DNA from: Pseudomonas sp. LS1212
GTDB lineage: Bacteria > Pseudomonadota > Gammaproteobacteria > Pseudomonadales > Pseudomonadaceae
Length of the DNA: 64,000 nt
Direction of reading: 5' to 3'
Assembly (NCBI RefSeq): GCF_024741815.1
Contig: NZ_CP102951.1
Location: 3,424,001-3,488,000 of the forward strand
Within the stretch, counting starts at the first letter, position 1, and each line of letters starts with the position of its first letter. Below are positions 8,776 through 16,654 of the stretch, piece by piece. A program made the translations under genes and the position numbers. Below the pieces are notes generated by a model. It was not told where the DNA came from. It ran no database searches and saw only the letters and a list, made by a program, of their open reading frames with translations.

Positions 8776-10320
8776 ATGATTTCCCTACCCGACGACCTTC
8801 CTGATGATCCTGTTTTGCTCAAGCAACTGCTGCTTGAGGCACTCAGCCGCCAGGAAGAAGTGGCCCAGGCTTATCAGACTCACATCGTCGACCTGAAGGA
8901 ACAGATCAAGTTGCTGCGCGACCGCTTGTTCGGGCGCAAATCCGAACAGACCGTTGAGCCCAACACGCCGCAACTGGCGCTGTTCAACGAGCCGGAAAGC
9001 GAGCCGATGCCGCTCGTTGATGACCCTGACGAAGAAGCCGTTTCGCCGACGCCGCGCCGTGGCAAACGCAAGCCGTTGTCGGCTGATCTGCCGCGTATCG
9101 AAGTTATTCATGAACTGCCCGAACACGAACTGACCTGTGCCTGCGGTTGCCGCAAGCATGTGATCAGCGAAGACACCAGCGAACAGCTGGATATCGTGCC
9201 GATGCAGATCCGGGTCATCAAACATATCCGCAAGGTCTACGGTTGCCGTGGTTGCGAAACCGCACCGGTCACCGCCGACAAACCCGCTCAGTTGATCGAG
9301 AAGAGCATGGCCAGCCCGAGCGTGCTGGCCATGCTGCTGACCACCAAGTATGTCGACGGCTTGCCGCTGCATCGGTTTGAAACGGTGCTTAGCCGGCATG
9401 GCATTGATATCCCGCGCCAGACCCTGGCGCGCTGGGTGATCCAGTGCAGCGAACACTTCCAGCCGTTGCTGAACTTGATGCGCGACCGATTACTGGAAAG
9501 TCCGGTGATCCACTGCGATGAAACCCGCGTCCAGGTGTTGAAAGAGCCGGATCGAGATCCGACCAGCCAATCCTGGATGTGGGTACAAGCCAGCGGCCCG
9601 CCCGATCGAAAAGTGGTGTTGTTTGATTACACCTCCAGCCGTGCGCAGGACGTGCCGTTGCGTCTGCTGGAAAGTTATCGCGGCTATGTCATGACCGATG
9701 ATTACGCCGGCTATAACGCCTTGGCGTTGCAACCGGGCGTCGAACGGTTGGCGTGCATGGCGCATGCGCGACGCAAGTTTGTGGACGCGCAAAAAGTGCA
9801 GCCCAAGGGCAAGACGGGACGTGCGGATATCGCACTGGCAATGATCAACAAACTGTACGGCATTGAGCGTGAACTTAAGGACGTCAGTGACGAACAGCGG
9901 TTTATCAGTCGCCAGGAAAAGAGCCTGCCGATCCTCGCCCAACTGAAAAGCTGGCTGGATAAAACCCATCCGCAGGTCACCGCACAAAGTGCGCTGGGCA
10001 AGGCCGTGCATTATCTGGCAAACAACTGGAGCCGACTGGAGCGCTATGTCGAGGCCGGTTATTTACCCATCGACAACAATGCGGCCGAAAGAGCAATCAA
10101 GCCGTTTGTCATCGGCCGCAAGGCTTGGCTGTTCAGCGATACGCCCAAGGGGGCCACGGCCAGTGCGCAGATCTATAGCCTGGTCGAAACCGCCAAGATC
10201 AACGGCCAGGAACCCTATACGTGGCTACGCCACGTACTGGAGCGGTTGCCGCATGCTTCGTCGGTCGAAGACTATGAAGCCTTGCTGCCGTGGAGTTGCT
10301 CGCCAGAGATGCCACGGTAA
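8776..10320 (+). CDS. tnpC: IS66-family transposase TnpC
   Basis: This intact 514-residue protein has an N-terminal leucine-rich coiled coil (about residues 30-60), a zinc-finger-like region with CACGC and CRGC, and a DDE catalytic core visible as IHCDETRVQVL, MTDDYAGYNAL and DNNAAERAIKP. The C-terminus carries the TnpC extension (KGATASAQIYSLVETAKING). Its length is typical. With exact target duplications and intact genes the insertion looks recent, although the lack of tnpA leaves its autonomy uncertain. Confidence 0.93.
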   Translation: MISLPDDLPDDPVLLKQLLLEALSRQEEVAQAYQTHIVDLKEQIKLLRDRLFGRKSEQTVEPNTPQLALFNEPESEPMPLVDDPDEEAVSPTPRRGKRKPLSADLPRIEVIHELPEHELTCACGCRKHVISEDTSEQLDIVPMQIRVIKHIRKVYGCRGCETAPVTADKPAQLIEKSMASPSVLAMLLTTKYVDGLPLHRFETVLSRHGIDIPRQTLARWVIQCSEHFQPLLNLMRDRLLESPVIHCDETRVQVLKEPDRDPTSQSWMWVQASGPPDRKVVLFDYTSSRAQDVPLRLLESYRGYVMTDDYAGYNALALQPGVERLACMAHARRKFVDAQKVQPKGKTGRADIALAMINKLYGIERELKDVSDEQRFISRQEKSLPILAQLKSWLDKTHPQVTAQSALGKAVHYLANNWSRLERYVEAGYLPIDNNAAERAIKPFVIGRKAWLFSDTPKGATASAQIYSLVETAKINGQEPYTWLRHVLERLPHASSVEDYEALLPWSCSPEMPR

Positions 10321-10373
10321 ACCGTCGCCCCGTCTTGCGGTAGGTGGGGTTCATGGATCGCATACGATTCACA

Positions 10374-10845
10374 CACCGTGGCGATCATCGTCATACCACG
10401 CTGCATCATGAAGGATTATGTTGGTCGAGCCGCGCCGCACAGGGTCAGCACCACAGAGAACTCTAGACGAGCATCGAACCCCCGTAATGTGTGCTGAAGT
10501 TAAAGCAGAAACTCAGGCCCCCTTAGCTCAAGGGCGCCATATTTGCGCGCACTGGATGCGCTTGGAACAGAGGTTAGAGAAGACTACGAAGCGGTGTTGA
10601 ACTATTGAAACCGGAGCTGCGAGGACGATCAAACAGGATTGGCCTGATAGGGTATGGGGACAGTCGAAACACGCATCGGTCGTCCGCGCCAGCTGTATAC
10701 CGGTTTGAAGAAACGAGACTATCCGGCCTGTTCAGACCCATAAAAGATCATAGTGCCACTGCCTGACACCAGGTAACACCATGACCCCGAGCGCCAGGGA
10801 CCGGCGCTCAACTCCCCGTTGCGACCCCCCCTCATATAGCCCCGC
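10374..10845. other. intergenic region without a recognisable gene
   Basis: These 472 bases between the IS66 element and malate dehydrogenase contain only short ORFs without family features. A hairpin pairs GAGCGCC (10788-10794) with GGCGCTC about 8 bases further on, just beyond the mdh stop, but no T-run follows it on the mdh strand. Confidence 0.5.
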
Positions 10846-11775
10846 TCACAAAGCATTCATTTCAGCAATATCACGCACCACCTGATCTGCAGAGCGGTCG
10901 AACATCGCCTGCTCCTGCGCATCCAGAGACAACTCGATCACCCGCGCAACCCCCTCCTCTGCCAGCACACAGGGGACACCCATGGCAATACCTGTTCGCC
11001 CGTACTCGCCCTCGAGAATCGCGACCGTTGGCAAAATGCGGTTTCGCCCATTGGCGATAGCATCCACCATCTGTGCAATTGCCACGCCCGGCGCATCGCA
11101 GGCGCTCCCCACCTTCTTCAAACCCAGAATCTCGCCGCCACCCTGACGTGTGCGCTCCACAATCCGCTCTATCTGCTGATTGGACAGGAAGTGAGACAGC
11201 GGCACCGAACCGACCGCACAGTATCGCATCAGCGGCACCATGCTATCGCCATGCCCTCCCAGCACCAGCGCCGTGATATCCCGAGCAGAAAACCCTGTCT
11301 CCTCGGCAATGAAACACTTCATGCGCGCTGTATCCAGTACCCCCGCCTGCCCGAACACCCTGTTGCGTCCCAGCCCACTGAGACACCAAGCCCGATAGGT
11401 CAGCACGTCGACCGGGTTCGACACCACCAACACCGTCGCCGCCGGAGCATGACGATTAATATCCAGCATGATGCTATCGAGAATTGGCAGATTGATACTC
11501 AATACATCCTGACGCGACTGACCAGGCTTGCGGGGCACACCCGCCGTAATCACCACCAGGTCAGAATCCTGCAGCAATTCGGCATTGGACCCGCCGTAAA
11601 CCCTGGTATCAGAACCTGACTCAACTGCCGCCTGCCAGACGTCCAGCGCCTTGCCCTGTGCCAACTCACCCTGCACATCAATCAACATCAACTCACGACA
11701 GAACTCTTCCCGGGCGATGATCTGAGCCGCCGCCTCACCCACCATACCGGCACCCACAATTGATAGCTTGTTCAC
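10846..11775 (-). CDS. mdh: NAD-dependent malate dehydrogenase (LDH-like type)
   Basis: The enzyme interconverts malate and oxaloacetate with NAD in the TCA cycle. The GTG at 11775 is taken as start because GGGGAGGTG lies just upstream and the protein then begins NKLSIVGAGMVGE, the Rossmann motif. It is 309 residues. The mobile loop GVPRKPGQSR carries the arginine that selects malate over lactate, NPVDVLTYRAW and GGHGDSMVP follow, and the latter holds the catalytic histidine. It stands alone between an IS66 element and the cassette array. Many pseudomonads rely on the quinone enzyme Mqo, so this may be an additional route. Confidence 0.9.
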   Translation of the reverse strand: MNKLSIVGAGMVGEAAAQIIAREEFCRELMLIDVQGELAQGKALDVWQAAVESGSDTRVYGGSNAELLQDSDLVVITAGVPRKPGQSRQDVLSINLPILDSIMLDINRHAPAATVLVVSNPVDVLTYRAWCLSGLGRNRVFGQAGVLDTARMKCFIAEETGFSARDITALVLGGHGDSMVPLMRYCAVGSVPLSHFLSNQQIERIVERTRQGGGEILGLKKVGSACDAPGVAIAQMVDAIANGRNRILPTVAILEGEYGRTGIAMGVPCVLAEEGVARVIELSLDAQEQAMFDRSADQVVRDIAEMNAL

Positions 11776-11844
11776 CTCACACCTCCCCGCGGCTCGCGCC
11801 ACCAGCAACACGCCCGCCTATACAGAGAAGTATTACCCGCTAAT

Positions 11845-11868
11845 GCTAAAATGCCACCCGAAGGTGGC
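11845..11868 (-). terminator. candidate intrinsic terminator between the cassette array and mdh
   Basis: A GCCACC/GGTGGC stem with a TTCG-type loop (11853-11868), read on the minus strand, is followed by ATTTTAG. It would stop minus-strand transcription coming from the cassette genes before mdh. The T-run is short. Confidence 0.4.
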
Positions 11869-11994
11869 CTGTAGTTGTTTTACCTGCTTTTCGCCATTCC
11901 CATGGCGGCATTACTTTAGCCTCTGATAACTCCCATAGGCCAAGCCGTGCGGCCTTAGCGGACTGCTCCAGGTCTATCGCAGCCCTTTGCCATC

Positions 11995-12052
11995 GTCCGC
12001 AATGGGTCGACTTGTGCCAGTCACAATAGGCCGGAGTCGACCCACTGCGGAC
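11995..12052. repeat. imperfect 18-base inverted repeat (hairpin element)
   Basis: An arm at 11995-12012 pairs with 12035-12052 (17 of 18 bases) around a 22-base loop. A related half-site, GTCGACCCATTGCGGCCGG, occurs near 6212. It marks the downstream edge of the cassette array and could be a small dispersed repeat. Confidence 0.5.
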
Positions 12053-12083
12053 GGTCAGTTAACAATAAATAAATTCGCCCCCT

Positions 12084-12725
12084 TTACTCTCCCAGACACC
12101 GGCTTGCCGGTGGCTGCCGGCTTGAGCGAAGGGTTAAGGGCGTTGGCTCGGCAAACAGTGCTTGAGCCCAGCCACGCACATTTGCCACCGCCACTGCGAT
12201 GGATTGCTTGCGTTGTTCCGGAGTCCGCTTCCACGTTCCAGAGCCCATCCAATAGTCAATGAACCGCTCGGCGGCGTCTTGGTTATCTGCATCGAGGGCA
12301 AGCCCGGCGTCCGCCACTACCTCGCGGATTCCGTCCGCCTCATTTGGCGGGGGCACTTCGGCGTCATGGAGCGCAAACAGCGTTGGCTCATACAAGGCGA
12401 TGGCGCGCACCCGGCTGGGGTTCAGCAACGCTGCGATCAGCGCTACTGCAGCGCCATACGAATGGCCAACCAACGTGAGGGGTACGCCCGCTCTGGCGAG
12501 AACTGGCTCTACGAGCGCGACTTCGTCGCTGAGGGTGATGATCCGATCGGATGGCCATGCTGGGCTCTTACCTGCGCCAAATGAATCGGGAGCAAGCACA
12601 CGGAACCGCGGCGCCAAGAGTTCCAGGAGCCCTCGCCACTGCACCGAACTGCTCGCATTGGAGTGGAAGCACACGACCCCAGGGCCGGTGCCGGAGTCCC
12701 GGGAAATGGGTTCGATTGGCTCCAA
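12084..12725 (-). CDS. alpha/beta hydrolase, cassette-borne, C-terminally truncated
   Basis: Alpha/beta hydrolase fold features are clear: the oxyanion HSNAS segment near residue 21, FGAGKSP, and the nucleophile elbow GHSYGAA with Ser near residue 90, then VRAIALYEPTLF. The only in-frame start is TTG at 12725, about 30 bases from the cassette junction. At 213 residues it is shorter than the roughly 260-280 usual for the family. The end (TLRSSRQPPASRCLGE) is encoded by an attC-like sequence rather than by hydrolase, so the last part including the catalytic histidine is missing. It is probably inactive. Confidence 0.7.
   Translation of the reverse strand: MEPIEPISRDSGTGPGVVCFHSNASSSVQWRGLLELLAPRFRVLAPDSFGAGKSPAWPSDRIITLSDEVALVEPVLARAGVPLTLVGHSYGAAVALIAALLNPSRVRAIALYEPTLFALHDAEVPPPNEADGIREVVADAGLALDADNQDAAERFIDYWMGSGTWKRTPEQRKQSIAVAVANVRGWAQALFAEPTPLTLRSSRQPPASRCLGE
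12100..12155 (-). other. degenerate attC-like sequence
   Basis: On the minus strand this reads TTAACCCTTCGCTCAAGCCGG followed by a CCGGC hairpin. This resembles the left half of the attC sites upstream (TAACCCTTCG...), but the right core GTTAGRY is missing. It may be a broken attC where the array was truncated. Confidence 0.35.
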
Positions 12726-12752
12726 GCACGCCCCTGAAGTGATGGTAAACGG

Positions 12753-12810
12753 GGCTAACGTTTGAGTTCAGCGGACGCCGGAGGCAGTCCGCTGCAACGA
12801 AGAGTTAGCC
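12753..12810 (-). other. integron attC site (cassette junction 1)
   Basis: The site is 58 bases with core GGCTAAC at one end and GTTAGCC at the other. The inner arms CAGCGGAC and GTCCGCTG pair imperfectly. The orientation (…AACTCAAACGTTAGCC on the minus strand) places it at the 3' end of the SRPBCC cassette, whose TAA stop lies inside it. It is nearly the same as the site at 13257-13314. Confidence 0.85.
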
Positions 12811-13212
12811 ATTTGTGACATTGCGCTCAAGCGTATGCTTCATGGCAATTGTTCCTTGCTGAATCATTGCTTCGATGGCTCCTGCCATATCATTAGGCAG
12901 CAAGTCAGCGATCCAGACGAGCCGGCTATCACTCGCACCCTCGGCGAACACTTGCAGCGATGCGTTGTGGTGGGTGAACCATCCTCCAACCGCTGCCCAC
13001 ACGAGCCGGCGAGCGTCGTCGTTGATGTCCACGATCAGCTCGCGCACTACCATCCCATTGGCAAATGTGACGATCCTGGAATCTCCTTCCAGGCGACAGT
13101 CGACCACGAAGCCAGGCACAAGGCGCAGATGTATTGCGCCGACATCGCGAACCGCCGCCCAGACATGCTCCGGGCTGTCCTCGATCAGGATCTCTTTGCG
13201 GATAGAAGCCAT
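12805..13212 (-). CDS. SRPBCC (START-like) family cassette protein
   Basis: The start at 13212 is preceded by GAGGAGC. The 135-residue protein has the SRPBCC ligand-binding fold pattern: an N-terminal strand IRKEILIEDSPEHVWAAVRD, CRLEGDSRIVTFANG, ELIVDINDDARRLVWA and a C-terminal helix with TIAMKHTLER. Members bind hydrophobic ligands or act as cyclases, and no substrate is implied here. It is a complete integron cassette between two attC sites, with its stop codon inside the 3' attC. Confidence 0.8.
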   Translation of the reverse strand: MASIRKEILIEDSPEHVWAAVRDVGAIHLRLVPGFVVDCRLEGDSRIVTFANGMVVRELIVDINDDARRLVWAAVGGWFTHHNASLQVFAEGASDSRLVWIADLLPNDMAGAIEAMIQQGTIAMKHTLERNVTNG

Positions 13213-13256
13213 GTGAGATGCTCCTCGGTTGATGACCCACAACGGATGGATTGAAT

Positions 13257-13314
13257 GGCTAACGTTTGAGTTCAGCGGCCGCCGAAGGCGGTCCGCTGCG
13301 ACGAAGGGTTAGAC
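13257..13314 (-). other. integron attC site (cassette junction 2)
   Basis: This is a 58-base site with GGCTAAC and GTTAGAC cores and arms CAGCGGCCGCC / GGCGGTCCGCTG. It is almost the same length and sequence as the site at 12753-12810, as expected for sites captured by the same chromosomal-integron lineage. The stop codon of the membrane-protein cassette falls inside it. Confidence 0.85.
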
Positions 13315-13773
13315 CGACTTTCCACGGAAGCCCCTGAATACCCAACCCGCCGACCACCCGAGCGCGAGCAACATGAGCGATGGGCCCAGCCACCATGCGA
13401 GCGACAGAAGGACATGCTTGCCGCGAACGGCTCCCAACTGTGAAACGATCTGGCGGTGCTTTTCATTGACCTTCGCGACCTTGGATGAGAACAGCCTCTG
13501 GTTCTTGGTTGGCGACGTTGCGATCTCTTCGAGTGTGGTGATCGCCTCGGCGTCAGTCTTTTCGGCAAACACCATCTCTCGGAGCTGGAGGCCTGACAGT
13601 TCCACTTTCTCGGTGCGAGAGATTGCCTCTGCCATAGTGTCGGATGCATCGCGCACCCAGTTGTATTGAAGTTGCTTGAGGGTGGGGCGTTCATCGTACG
13701 CAACAAAAGCCACAACGACTCCGTAGAGTACCGTGATGACAACCCACAGACGGCTCCAACCCCCGATACGCAT
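13309..13773 (-). CDS. cassette-encoded membrane protein, unknown function
   Basis: ATG at 13773 follows AGGAGGAGAA, a strong ribosome site; an upstream ATG at 13809 is less likely. The 154 residues start with MRIGGWSRLW and one N-terminal membrane helix, continue with a charged periplasmic or cytoplasmic stretch (about residues 35-115), and end with one or two C-terminal helices (LSLAWWLGPSLMLLALGW). Similar short membrane proteins are common in integron cassettes. The function is unknown. Confidence 0.75.
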   Translation of the reverse strand: MRIGGWSRLWVVITVLYGVVVAFVAYDERPTLKQLQYNWVRDASDTMAEAISRTEKVELSGLQLREMVFAEKTDAEAITTLEEIATSPTKNQRLFSSKVAKVNEKHRQIVSQLGAVRGKHVLLSLAWWLGPSLMLLALGWSAGWVFRGFRGKSV

Positions 13774-13795
13774 TTCTCCTCCTGGTGAGGTCGAA

Positions 13796-14036
13796 TTATA
13801 GATAGCCAAATGCTGTCATAACGCCTTTACGGGTTTGGTGGATAACATTCCTTGCCACATTCTGCTCCGTGACTAAATCGGGGCTGGTAGCGGCGCGATG
13901 AGGTGATAACGACGTTATATACCAGTGCGATTTGATCCGCAGGGCAGAGCTCAAGAACATTTCGTACTCTGCCTCTGACAGGCCGCTCCTGGCCCAAAAG
14001 CTCCCCACTCTTATCGTTGCTGTTAGTCATAAACAT
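13796..14036 (-). pseudogene. possible frameshifted small gene upstream of the cassettes
   Basis: Two overlapping frames look complementary. One starts MTNSNDKSGELL (ATG at 14030 or 14036) and the other continues ARSGLSEAEYEMFLSSALR down to a stop at 13796. Joined by a one-base shift near 13990 they would give a protein of about 75 residues with a helical, coding-like composition. The gene lies 22 bases before the membrane-protein gene with no attC between. I do not recognise the family, and the reconstruction is tentative. Confidence 0.35.
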
Positions 14037-14241
14037 AACCGTTTGCCTATCCCTTATCGTAAGGGGGAAACAGTGTCCTGTCTTTCATGGGGCTCGTTCA
14101 GCAATCGGCCAGAAGCGGCCGGTCGCATACAGCCAGAACCAGCCAGTCTCAGATTTCACTGAAAACATAATTCGGGCTTTAGTTCTTCTCCAACGGACAA
14201 CAGGGCGTGAAGCCCGGTTATCCTGAGCATACATACGTGGC
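14037..14241. other. intergenic region with no recognised feature
   Basis: I see no gene here. It contains GGCCAGAAGCGGCCGG, similar to flanks of other repeats in the window (CGGCCAGAAGCAGCC at 38242). It separates the cassette array from the acyl-CoA dehydrogenase operon. Confidence 0.4.
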
Positions 14242-15384
14242 TCAGGCTACCTGCAACAGCTTCGCGTACGCCTGCAAGTGATGATCGTCATCACCAAACT
14301 GACGAGCGACCATCAGCAGATGCTTGGCATGGTGAGAGAGCACGTACTCCCAAGTCAGGCCGATCCCGCCGTGCAACTGAATGCCTTGGTCCGCAATAAA
14401 ACGACTGGCGCGGCTGACGATGAACTTGGCCGCCGCCAGTACGCGGCTACGCTCGTCATTGTCCTGCTGATCGGCCACACACGCCGCGAGCAGGGTCATG
14501 GAGGTGGCCTGATCGAGTTCGATGCGCATGTCCACCATACGGTGCTGCAATGCCTGGAACTTGCCGATTGGCTGACCGAATTGCTTGCGGGTCTTCAAGT
14601 AATCGAGTGTCAGCTTGCATGCGGTTTCCATGCTGCCGACGGCCTCGGCGCATTGTGCGGCGATACTGCGGCCTTGCTGGTAACGCAAGGCTGGCAGGGC
14701 TTGCCCCTCCTCCCCTAACATCTCGCTGCTTTTGACGAACACGTCCTCCAGGTACAACTCACAGGCCATGCGCCCATCCATGGTTGCAAAAGAACGCCGG
14801 CGCACTCCGCGATCCTGCGGATCGACCAGAAACAGGCTGATCCCCTTCTCATTCCGAGCTTCGTGATTGGTTCGAGCAGACACCAGTATCAGCCCGGCAC
14901 TCTGGCCTGCGACCACCACCGACTTGCGACCGTTGAGCTTCCAGCCTCCGGTCACGGGCTCCGCGACGGTTTGTACATCATGCAGTTGGTAGTGACTTTG
15001 CGGCTCATCGAGTGCTACCGCCATCTGCAAACCGGCGCTGCCCAGTTGCGGCAGCAGCGCTTCTTTCTGTGCCTCTGTGCCCAACTGGGTGACCAGCCCA
15101 CCGGCAAAAATCACCGAATGAAGGTAGGGTTCCAGGCACAGGCCTCGACCCAGCTCGGTCATGATCAACATGTTTTCCACGCCACTGCCGCCAAATCCAC
15201 CGTACGTCTCGGCGAATGGCACGGCGCAAAGCCCGAGGTCACCCAGCTGCTGCATGAACGCGCGGCTGAAACCGTGTTCGCTTTGGCTGAATTTCTCGCG
15301 TTGCTCGAAACCGTAGGTGTCACGCACCAGCCGCGCGGCGGTGTCTTGCAGCATCAGCTGCTCTTCGCTCAGTTTGAAATCCAT
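14242..15384 (-). CDS. acyl-CoA dehydrogenase (first of pair)
   Basis: This 380-residue flavoprotein of the acyl-CoA dehydrogenase superfamily has the N-terminal helical domain (LSEEQLMLQDTAARLV), the middle beta domain (GRKSVVVAGQSAG) and the C-terminal domain with QFGQPIGKFQALQHRMVDM and QLHGGIGLTWEY. It would introduce a double bond alpha-beta to a CoA thioester, passing electrons to ETF. The catalytic-base glutamate is not obvious at the usual position, as often seen in one partner of heteromeric pairs. The gene is 10 bases downstream of a second acyl-CoA dehydrogenase, suggesting a two-subunit enzyme as described for steroid side-chain systems; that pairing is inference. Confidence 0.88.
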   Translation of the reverse strand: MDFKLSEEQLMLQDTAARLVRDTYGFEQREKFSQSEHGFSRAFMQQLGDLGLCAVPFAETYGGFGGSGVENMLIMTELGRGLCLEPYLHSVIFAGGLVTQLGTEAQKEALLPQLGSAGLQMAVALDEPQSHYQLHDVQTVAEPVTGGWKLNGRKSVVVAGQSAGLILVSARTNHEARNEKGISLFLVDPQDRGVRRRSFATMDGRMACELYLEDVFVKSSEMLGEEGQALPALRYQQGRSIAAQCAEAVGSMETACKLTLDYLKTRKQFGQPIGKFQALQHRMVDMRIELDQATSMTLLAACVADQQDNDERSRVLAAAKFIVSRASRFIADQGIQLHGGIGLTWEYVLSHHAKHLLMVARQFGDDDHHLQAYAKLLQVA

Positions 15385-15394
15385 GGTCGGTCCC

Positions 15395-16588
15395 TTACAG
15401 TTCGAGAATCATTTTCGCGATGATGTTCTTCTGGATCTCGTTGGCCCCGCCGTAGATCGAGGCCTTGCGCGCATCCAGATACTGATAGGTGGCCGTGCTG
15501 CTGTAGTCGGTGTACAGCAACGGCTCACTGCCGTAACCCAGCTCATCTTCAATGAACGGCATGGCGTAAGGGCCCACGGCTTTGCTGATCAGGTAGGTAA
15601 TCGCCTGACGAATTTCGGTGCCCTTGATCTTCAAAAACGAGCTTTCCGCGCCCGGCACACCGCCGTCGCGTACGGCCGCCAAGGTGCGCAGGCTGCTCAT
15701 TTCGGCGGCCATCAACTGCATCTCGACTTCGGCAATCTGCGCCCGGAACAGCGGGTCTTCGATCAATGGCCGACCGTCGCGCACTTCCTGGCTGGCGATG
15801 CGTTTAAGACGGCTCAGCAGTGCCTTGTTCTGCGCAATTGCGCCGATGCTGGTGCGCTCGTGGGTCAGCAGGTACTTGGCGCAGGTCCAGCCTTGGTTTT
15901 CCTGGCCGACCAGGTTGGCCACCGGCACCCGCACGTTGTCGAAGAACACTTCGTTGACTTCATGCTCGCCGTCGAGGGTGATGATCGGCCGCACGGTGAT
16001 GCCCGGCGTCTTCATGTCGATCAACAGAAAGGAAATGCCCCGCTGCTGTCGGGCCTCGGGGTCGGTGCGCACCAGGCAAAACATCCAGTCGGCAAAGTGC
16101 GCCAGGGTGGTCCAGGTTTTCTGGCCGTTGACCACGTAGTGATCGCCCTCGCGCTCGGCGCGGGTCTTCAATGAAGACAGATCGGAGCCCGCGCCCGGCT
16201 CGGAGTAACCCTGGCACCACCAGTCTTCGCACGTGAGAATGCGCGGCAGAAACCGTGCTTTCTGCTCGGCCGTACCGAACTTGATGATCACCGGGGCGAC
16301 CATTTTCAGCCCGAATGACGACACTTTCGGCGCACCGGCCGCGAAGCACTCTTCGTCGAAAATATGCTTTTGCACATCAGTCCAACCGGTGCCACCGAAC
16401 TCGACCGGCCAGCCCGGCGCCAGCCAGCCCTGCTGGTTGAGAGTCCGCATCCATTGCACCTGATGCTCCTTGCTCAAACGCTTGCCCTGGGAAATCCGCT
16501 CGGCCAGTTCGGTCGGCAACCGGTCGCGCAGGAAGGCTCGCACGTCTTGGCGGAAGGCCAATTCTTCTGCTGTGAAATCAATGTCCAT
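15395..16588 (-). CDS. acyl-CoA dehydrogenase (second of pair)
   Basis: This is 397 residues from the ATG at 16588 (ribosome site GGAGTTGATTG); TTG at 16591 is the alternative. It has the family motifs WCQGYSEPGAGSDLSSLKT for the flavin/substrate loop, VVNGQKTWTTLAHFADW, and a C-terminal YGGANEIQKNIIAKMIL. It would act on acyl-CoA in the same operon as the neighbouring dehydrogenase. No CoA ligase or hydratase lies nearby, so the full beta-oxidation path must be completed elsewhere. Confidence 0.9.
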   Translation of the reverse strand: MDIDFTAEELAFRQDVRAFLRDRLPTELAERISQGKRLSKEHQVQWMRTLNQQGWLAPGWPVEFGGTGWTDVQKHIFDEECFAAGAPKVSSFGLKMVAPVIIKFGTAEQKARFLPRILTCEDWWCQGYSEPGAGSDLSSLKTRAEREGDHYVVNGQKTWTTLAHFADWMFCLVRTDPEARQQRGISFLLIDMKTPGITVRPIITLDGEHEVNEVFFDNVRVPVANLVGQENQGWTCAKYLLTHERTSIGAIAQNKALLSRLKRIASQEVRDGRPLIEDPLFRAQIAEVEMQLMAAEMSSLRTLAAVRDGGVPGAESSFLKIKGTEIRQAITYLISKAVGPYAMPFIEDELGYGSEPLLYTDYSSTATYQYLDARKASIYGGANEIQKNIIAKMILEL

Positions 16589-16654
16589 CAATCAACTCCG
16601 TAAGCCTGGGGCGTGCCGACGTGGTCGTCGGCAGCGTGTTCGTGCGGGCGCGTG

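Larger units (their letters stand above)
8314..10365 (+). mobile_element. IS66-family insertion sequence lacking tnpA
   Basis: The element is 2052 bases long, with imperfect ends beginning GTAACCGCTCCATGAAC on the left and GTATGCGATCCATGAAC on the right (complement strand). The 8-base target GATTCACA is duplicated exactly at 8306-8313 and 10366-10373, the usual IS66 duplication length. It carries tnpB and tnpC only. The 84 bases before tnpB leave no room for the tnpA found in typical three-gene members. Confidence 0.85.

Noticed and set aside
10500..10560. tRNA-like string CCTTAGCTCAAGGG
   Set aside because: It resembles a tRNA D-arm, but no acceptor stem, anticodon arm or T-arm can be folded around it.
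10418..10600. A 60-codon frame downstream of IS66
   Set aside because: It has no ribosome site or recognisable composition and lies in a sequence without coding character.
11995..14036. Search for an integron integrase near the attC sites
   Set aside because: No tyrosine recombinase reading frame or attI-like site is visible on either strand within the window, so the array is called a CALIN instead of a complete integron.
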